The notes under the pieces: model-generated
Databases searched by the model: none
Told to the model about the DNA's origin: nothing
Seen by the model: only the letters and a program-made list of their open reading frames with translations
Assembly (NCBI GenBank): GCA_016929205.1
Contig: JAFGJF010000129.1
Coordinates: forward strand, 1 to 9,265
Length of the DNA: 9,265 nt
Reading direction: 5' to 3'
DNA from: Anaerolineae bacterium
GTDB taxonomy: Bacteria; Chloroflexota; Anaerolineae; JAFGEY01
Program-made: the position numbers and the translations under genes
In this document: positions 5,894 to 9,265 of the stretch, piece after piece
How the letters are laid out: the number at the start of each line of letters is the position of its first letter
How positions within the stretch are numbered: position 1 is the stretch's first letter

Positions 5894-6416
5894 CGCCCGA
5901 CCCCAGGAACCAGCCTATGAACCCACCCACAATGCCGCTGAATACACCCACCATCGCCATTGGCGTTCCGGGAAGATAGGCCATTTCAAACATCTCGCCA
6001 AACAAGCCGCCCACAACCGACAGCCCGAGAATCTGCATGCCTTCCAGGACGATCTGTCCGGCAAGCGCGCCGGCGAGCAATCCGGCGATAACGCCGACAA
6101 CCGCCCCATCAGACCGGTGATGCCGTTTCCCGGAACCTGGATCGATCAAGCCAGCTCCGCTTGCGCCCCCAACGGCGCCGGCGATGACACCGATCAACAC
6201 ACCTGCACTCGTCCAAACCTGTACCCCGACCAACATCCCCTCAAGTACCGTTTGCATCGTCCAGGACGGCCCCGAACTGCCGGCGGTCCCGCCAAAGAGC
6301 AAAGCAAAAAACGTGCCGGGCAAACCGCCCACAACCGCGCCGCTGAGCGCGCCAAACGTCGTGCCCCGCACCAGTCTTTTGGTGTGCTTGTTTGTGATCT
6401 GTGTGCCTTTGCTCAT
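5883..6416 (-). CDS. Glycine-rich multi-pass membrane protein of unknown function
   Basis: I do not recognise the family. From ATG 6416 the protein has 177 aa: a short basic N-terminus (about 1-18, ending KHTKRLVRG) and four to five hydrophobic, Gly/Ala-rich segments near 21-43, 61-86, 104-125, 127-142 and 154-172, separated by a polar loop near 92-104 (DPGSGKRHHRSDG). The two halves look alike: each has a GAVVG-type stretch followed by VLEGM (about 57-61 and 123-127), hinting at an internal duplication. Glycine-zipper packing is suggested by the many GxxxG spacings. An upstream GTG (6434) is in frame, but GGAAG (6424-6428) lies 7 nt before ATG 6416, which is preferred. It follows the 6438-7031 gene by 21 nt and probably shares its transcript. 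Confidence 0.65.
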   Translation of the reverse strand: MSKGTQITNKHTKRLVRGTTFGALSGAVVGGLPGTFFALLFGGTAGSSGPSWTMQTVLEGMLVGVQVWTSAGVLIGVIAGAVGGASGAGLIDPGSGKRHHRSDGAVVGVIAGLLAGALAGQIVLEGMQILGLSVVGGLFGEMFEMAYLPGTPMAMVGVFSGIVGGFIGWFLGSGDDV

Positions 6417-6437
6417 ATCATTGCTTCCAATCACAGC

Positions 6438-7031
6438 CTAGCGCAGCGTGCGCAATGCGTGTTGAAACCGGTCCGCATCCGCCTTGGTAAGTACAGGGCT
6501 GATGGTGATCAGCATATTGCCTTTGTGAAACTCGCTGTAAGTAAAGCGAAAAGATGAGTGCAGCGCAATGGACGCGTGTGCGCGTCTGATGCGCCTCAGT
6601 TCAGCACGCGTCCGGAAGAACGTGATCTCACCAGTACGATCCGGCGCGATGAGCAACCTGTCTCGAAAAGAATACTTGACAGCCATACCGCCGGGATATT
6701 CGATCGGTCGCAGATCGGTTGAGGCAATCAGCCCCTGCTCGATCAACACCCGGCTCACTTTTTCAAAGTCATATTTGCGCCAGTCACCGTGCACGATCAA
6801 CAGCACCAAGCACAGCACCGCGATCGAGATCGGGCCGATCAGGTACGAGCGCCCATAGTCACTGACGATCCGTTTGCCCAGCGCCACCACCGACCGCCAC
6901 ATGTCCCAGGCCGCTTCCCGCAGCCGCCTGGACAAAGTCAGCGCCAGCGTCAAGAGCGCGCCACACACCGCCAGCTCGACGATCAACTCAAGCCATGGAA
7001 AATCGGTATCAAAAGGGTACATAATGATCAT
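6438..7031 (-). CDS. Uncharacterised membrane protein with two transmembrane segments and a cytosolic-type C-terminal domain
   Basis: A 197-aa protein that I do not recognise. Hydrophobic helices lie at about 13-33 and 63-81, with a basic loop between them (SRRLREAAWDMW and LGKRIVSDYGR). The rest, about 82-197, is soluble and alternates strands and helices, with ISPVLTKADADRFQHALRTL at 177-196 as a likely final helix. The positive-inside rule places the loop in the cytoplasm and the C-terminal domain outside, although the basic stretch RTRAELRRIRRAH (140-152) makes this uncertain. The start at 7031 overlaps by four bases (ATGA) the stop of a short upstream frame. The next gene begins 21 nt after its stop, so the two very likely act together. 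A second in-frame ATG at 7022 cannot be excluded. Confidence 0.62.
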   Translation of the reverse strand: MIIMYPFDTDFPWLELIVELAVCGALLTLALTLSRRLREAAWDMWRSVVALGKRIVSDYGRSYLIGPISIAVLCLVLLIVHGDWRKYDFEKVSRVLIEQGLIASTDLRPIEYPGGMAVKYSFRDRLLIAPDRTGEITFFRTRAELRRIRRAHASIALHSSFRFTYSEFHKGNMLITISPVLTKADADRFQHALRTLR

Positions 7032-7093
7032 TCTATCTCAAGCTCCGCCAGCAAGGCTTTCTCCTCGTTTATCCGTTCCCGTATGCATCCCAT
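7028..7093 (-). CDS. Very short frame (21 aa), possible coupled leader or gene remnant
   Basis: ATG at 7093 to TGA at 7028-7030, the TGA overlapping the next ATG as ATGA. The peptide is a charged helix-like sequence (ERINEEKALLAELEIE), more protein-like than most shadow frames. The same frame is open back to a TGA at 7154-7156, which lies in the loop of the palindrome 7115-7177, so this could be the tail of a gene cut by that repeat. A GTG at 7132 would give 34 aa. No Shine-Dalgarno supports either start. Confidence 0.22.
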   Translation of the reverse strand: MGCIRERINEEKALLAELEIE

Positions 7094-7114
7094 CGTGTCA
7101 AACGGGCCATGATT

Positions 7115-7177
7115 TGGGACACCGACGAGCACGGAGTTTTGCGTTTTCCGCGTTCATCCGTCCTCGTCCGCGTCCCA
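7115..7177. repeat. Imperfect 21-bp palindrome in the gap between membrane cluster and PLP enzyme
   Basis: Arms 7115-7135 (starting TGGGACACCGACGAG) and 7157-7177 (ending CTCGTCCGCGTCCCA) pair at 18 of 21 positions around a 21-nt loop. The minus strand is built from degenerate units of about 10 nt of the type GACGCGGACG, AGGACGGATG, AACGCGGAAA. No T-run follows on either strand, so a simple terminator is unlikely. It looks like an intergenic repeat of a dispersed family. Apart from this and the short frame at 7028-7093, the gap 7032-7227 is empty. Confidence 0.55.
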
Positions 7178-7227
7178 CCTCAATTAGAAACGAAACAACC
7201 TTCAACTTGCGGCGTTTAACCTGCCGT

Positions 7228-8511
7228 CTAGACGCGCTTCATCACCCGGTAGGCCAACGAACCCACCCACCCTTTCAAGGTGCGCGCACAAAGCGCCTGG
7301 TCCAGATCGCGGATCAGATCGTCCGCGCTTTCCAGCCCGATGCTGGCGCGCACGATGCCCTCGCCGGTCCATTCGCGGATGCGATGTTTCTGCGCCTCGC
7401 TGTAAAAGGGCATGGCGTCGATCGTCATATCGGTGGGATAATAAAAAAGCAGGCTGTGGGCGTGACCGAGCGACGTGGCGTAGGAAAACACGCGGATCTT
7501 TTCCGCCAGCGTGATCGCCGCGCCCAATCCGCCCTTGAGGCAAAAGGTCAGCATGCCGCCAAAATCGGCCATCTGCCGCGCCGCCAGCGCGTGATGGGGG
7601 TGGCTTTCCAGCCCCGGATAGAACACCCGCACCACCCGGGGATGGCTTTCCAGGAAACGGGCGACGCGCATGGCGTTTTCACAGTGCTGTGCCATACGCA
7701 CGGGCAGCGTAGCCAATCCACGTACGATCAGCCAGGCGTTAAAGGGGCTGAGCGCGCCGCCGAGATGGACCAGCATCTCTTTGCGAATGCGGTGTACGTG
7801 TTCGGCGGACCCCAGCACCGCGCCCCCCAGGGCATCGCCGTGGCCGTTCAGATATTTGGTCAGGCTGTGCAGGACCAGATCAGCACCCAGGTCGAGCGGT
7901 TTTTGCAGGCTTGGTCCGGCCCAGGTCGAGTCCACAGCCAGCAGTGCGCCCGCGTCGTGGGCGATCTCTGCCAGGGCCGCGATGTCCGAGATGCGCAGGA
8001 TGGGATTGACCGGCGTCTCGACGTAGACCAGCTTGGTGTTCGGACGCAGCGCGGCGCGCACCTGTTCCAGGTCGCTGGTATCCACCAGGCTGACCTCGAT
8101 CCCAAAACGCGGCAGGTGCAGACCAAACAACTCGACCGAACCGGCGTAACAGACCTCGCTGGCGATCAAGTGGTCGCCGCTGCTCAGAAAAGTCAAGATC
8201 GTCGCCGAGACCGCCGCCATCCCGCTGGCGGTGACCACGGCTGCTTCGGCGCCTTCCAGCGCCGACAGGCGGTCTTCAAGGGCGCGCAAGGTGGGGTTGC
8301 CCCAGCGCGTGTAGGCGAAAGGCGGGCGGGTCGAGTCCATCAGCAGCGCGTCGAACAGCTTGATCCCGAACTTGGGCAGTTTGAACGTCGTCGCCATGTG
8401 CAACGGCAGGCGCGTCGCTCCCGTGGTGGGGTCGGGGCTTTCGCCGGCGTGGACGGCGAGCGTCTCAAAATCGAACCCCTCGCTCGGCGTCTCAAAATCG
8501 AATTCGTCCAT
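7228..8511 (-). CDS. PLP-dependent Cys/Met metabolism enzyme (cystathionine gamma-synthase / methionine gamma-lyase family)
   Basis: Fold-type I PLP enzyme of the trans-sulfuration family, 427 aa, which makes or breaks C-S bonds in methionine, cysteine or homoserine compounds in the cytoplasm. Family landmarks: LAVHAG at 18-23, YTRWGNPT at 67-74 (Tyr67 and Arg69, phosphate contacts), SGMAAV at 96-101, Tyr122, ETPVNP at 165-170, AVDSTWAGP at 192-200 (Asp194 to the pyridine N), HSLTKYLNGHGDALGG at 215-230 with Lys219 as Schiff-base lysine, and VRASIGLE at 387-394 with Arg388 for the substrate carboxylate. The position of the methionine gamma-lyase cysteine (in YGCT) is occupied by YAGS, which argues against a typical methionine gamma-lyase; the exact reaction cannot be read off. 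GGAGG stands 4 nt before the ATG. The first 12 residues carry a 9-codon duplication. The kinase-fold gene ends 47 nt upstream. Confidence 0.88.
   Translation of the reverse strand: MDEFDFETPSEGFDFETLAVHAGESPDPTTGATRLPLHMATTFKLPKFGIKLFDALLMDSTRPPFAYTRWGNPTLRALEDRLSALEGAEAAVVTASGMAAVSATILTFLSSGDHLIASEVCYAGSVELFGLHLPRFGIEVSLVDTSDLEQVRAALRPNTKLVYVETPVNPILRISDIAALAEIAHDAGALLAVDSTWAGPSLQKPLDLGADLVLHSLTKYLNGHGDALGGAVLGSAEHVHRIRKEMLVHLGGALSPFNAWLIVRGLATLPVRMAQHCENAMRVARFLESHPRVVRVFYPGLESHPHHALAARQMADFGGMLTFCLKGGLGAAITLAEKIRVFSYATSLGHAHSLLFYYPTDMTIDAMPFYSEAQKHRIREWTGEGIVRASIGLESADDLIRDLDQALCARTLKGWVGSLAYRVMKRV
8460..8502. repeat. 16-bp direct repeat inside the PLP-enzyme N-terminus
   Basis: GCGTCTCAAAATCGAA occurs at 8460-8475 and 8487-8502, 27 bp apart and in frame. 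It encodes FDFET twice (residues 4-8 and 13-17), so it extends the N-terminus by exactly nine codons. The second protein copy leads into the conserved LAVHAG, so the first copy is the added one. Confidence 0.8.
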
Positions 8512-8558
8512 AATGCCTCCGCTTCACCCAGTTTCGTTGCCGGACACTGCCCTGGCGC

Positions 8559-9265
8559 TTATAAGTCAAGCTGCTTGATCAGGCTTCGCGCCTCATCTGC
8601 CCGGTCAAGGCAAAATGCATTGAGATAAACCCAGCTTGCTAGCACTTCTTTGGCCGAATGTCCATACATATCCTGTACGTGGTCTTTGGAATCTGGGGGT
8701 AGGCTGAATGGTGTCCAACCCGGCAGGTATTCCATAAAGAACGAGAGCGAAATCAGGTAACCCAACCGCACCAGGCGCGGGTCGATCTCTACCCGATGAT
8801 CGGCAATCCCGGCAAGATAACCCTCCAACAAGACAGCTTCGAGCGTTTCCACATCGTAAGGATCGTAATCGAAGAAATACAGGCTGTTTCCAACCAGCCC
8901 TCCCAGGTCATTGCCTGCGGCGCCCGGGCCAGTGAAAGCCCAGTCAACGCCGATCAGCTCCTTTTGGTTCGTTTGGGGTGAATGTGCCCACATGAAATTC
9001 TTGCGGTGTACGTCATTATGGCAGAGCACCTGCGGCAAGCGGCTGTTGACAAGATCAAAGCGCAGGTTTTCCACAATCAGTTGCAGCAAACGCAGCTTTT
9101 GCCTGTCATTCAACGCGCCCTCGACAATCGGCAGTTTCCAGGCATTTTGTTCGAACTCGGGGTCCATAAAACCTGACCACCCATTCTGCTCTGCCCAACC
9201 GATGCCAAAGAAAGGCCCGCAGAGCCAGGGCTGATCGGGGAGCGGGGTGCCGCACAGGTAAGCGC
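8559..9265 (-). CDS. Phosphotransferase of the APH/choline kinase fold, N-terminus outside the window
   Basis: Partial gene: the frame is open through the right edge with no stop, giving 234 visible residues, so the ATG at 9167 is internal rather than the start. The edge-proximal part reads YLCGTPLPDQPWLCGPFFG. The C-terminal lobe has the catalytic loop VLCHNDVHRKNF (HND with the following Asn, Brenner motif) and, about 20 residues on, GVDWAFTGPG with the metal-binding Asp, followed by GNDLGGL. These mark aminoglycoside phosphotransferases, choline/ethanolamine kinases and related small-molecule kinases. Substrate cannot be deduced; antibiotic resistance should not be assumed. The N-terminal lobe with the phosphate-binding loop is missing. 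The gene ends 47 nt before the PLP enzyme on the same strand, and this gap (8512-8558) holds no terminator hairpin. Confidence 0.8.
   Translation of the reverse strand, partial: AYLCGTPLPDQPWLCGPFFGIGWAEQNGWSGFMDPEFEQNAWKLPIVEGALNDRQKLRLLQLIVENLRFDLVNSRLPQVLCHNDVHRKNFMWAHSPQTNQKELIGVDWAFTGPGAAGNDLGGLVGNSLYFFDYDPYDVETLEAVLLEGYLAGIADHRVEIDPRLVRLGYLISLSFFMEYLPGWTPFSLPPDSKDHVQDMYGHSAKEVLASWVYLNAFCLDRADEARSLIKQLDL

Noticed and set aside
7096..7101. Perfect TTGACA on the minus strand upstream of the membrane cluster
   Set aside because: No -10-like hexamer is found at 16-18 bp; the nearest, GATAAA, is 22 bp away, so I do not call a promoter.
8512..8558. Possible SAM riboswitch or terminator before the Cys/Met enzyme
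   Set aside because: The gap is only 47 bp and shows no stem followed by a T-run, so it is too short for a SAM riboswitch.
6874..8628. Long + strand open frame of 584 codons opposite the PLP enzyme
   Set aside because: It runs antisense through the PLP enzyme, the intergenic repeat and part of a membrane gene, is rich in Arg, His and Gln, and shows no family motif. The antisense protein has a full set of catalytic residues, so this is a GC-driven shadow.
1..9265. Search by eye for CRISPR arrays, tRNA or rRNA genes
   Set aside because: No regularly spaced direct repeats, no tRNA-like arm pattern and no rRNA sequence were recognised.

Overview
The window is bacterial chromosomal DNA of moderately high GC. 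The gene content suggests a Chloroflexota (Anaerolineae-like) genome: a PSP1/RicT protein beside holB, an SpoVS homologue, a DUF4015-type predicted glycoside hydrolase with an extracytoplasmic Pro/Thr linker, and a PHP phosphoesterase, with no sporulation or phage genes in view. The phylum is inferred from this combination and no single sequence proves it.

Layout. On the + strand at the left, a promoter (80-108) drives holB (DNA polymerase III delta', 129-1088) and ricT (PSP1/YaaT family, 1152-2009). They meet a minus-strand block end to end. The two stop codons lie 5 bp apart inside one long hairpin (2000-2032) that reads as a terminator for the minus strand. The minus-strand block then runs leftward from the right edge: an aminoglycoside-phosphotransferase/choline-kinase fold protein (8559 to beyond 9265, N-terminus outside the window), a Cys/Met-metabolism PLP enzyme (7228-8511), an intergenic stretch with a degenerate palindrome (7115-7177), a cluster of uncharacterised membrane proteins (6438-7031, 5883-6416, perhaps a small ORF 5705-5893), a foldback element (5577-5727), a 698-residue membrane-anchored predicted glycoside hydrolase (3442-5538), and a two-gene unit spoVS-PHP (3207-2947, 2929-2015).

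How the genes may work together. holB-ricT is a pairing also seen in Firmicutes. RicT is linked there to RNase Y-dependent mRNA processing, spoVS lies near rny in Bacillus, and the PHP protein resembles the RNase AM/YciV family, so the left third has an RNA-metabolism flavour. That link is inference. The large hydrolase and the small membrane proteins look like envelope functions. The PLP enzyme and the kinase-fold protein are 47 bp apart on one strand and may be co-transcribed.

The least expected structure is the 151-bp sequence at 5577-5727. It has perfect 12-bp terminal inverted repeats, two more nested inverted-repeat pairs, and a directly flanking 6-bp direct repeat (GATAGA). These are the marks of a miniature inverted-repeat transposable element. 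It sits between a strong extended -10 promoter and the start codon of the hydrolase gene, so it would form most of that gene's 5' leader. I see no new multi-gene defence or biosynthetic system, CRISPR array, tRNA or rRNA.
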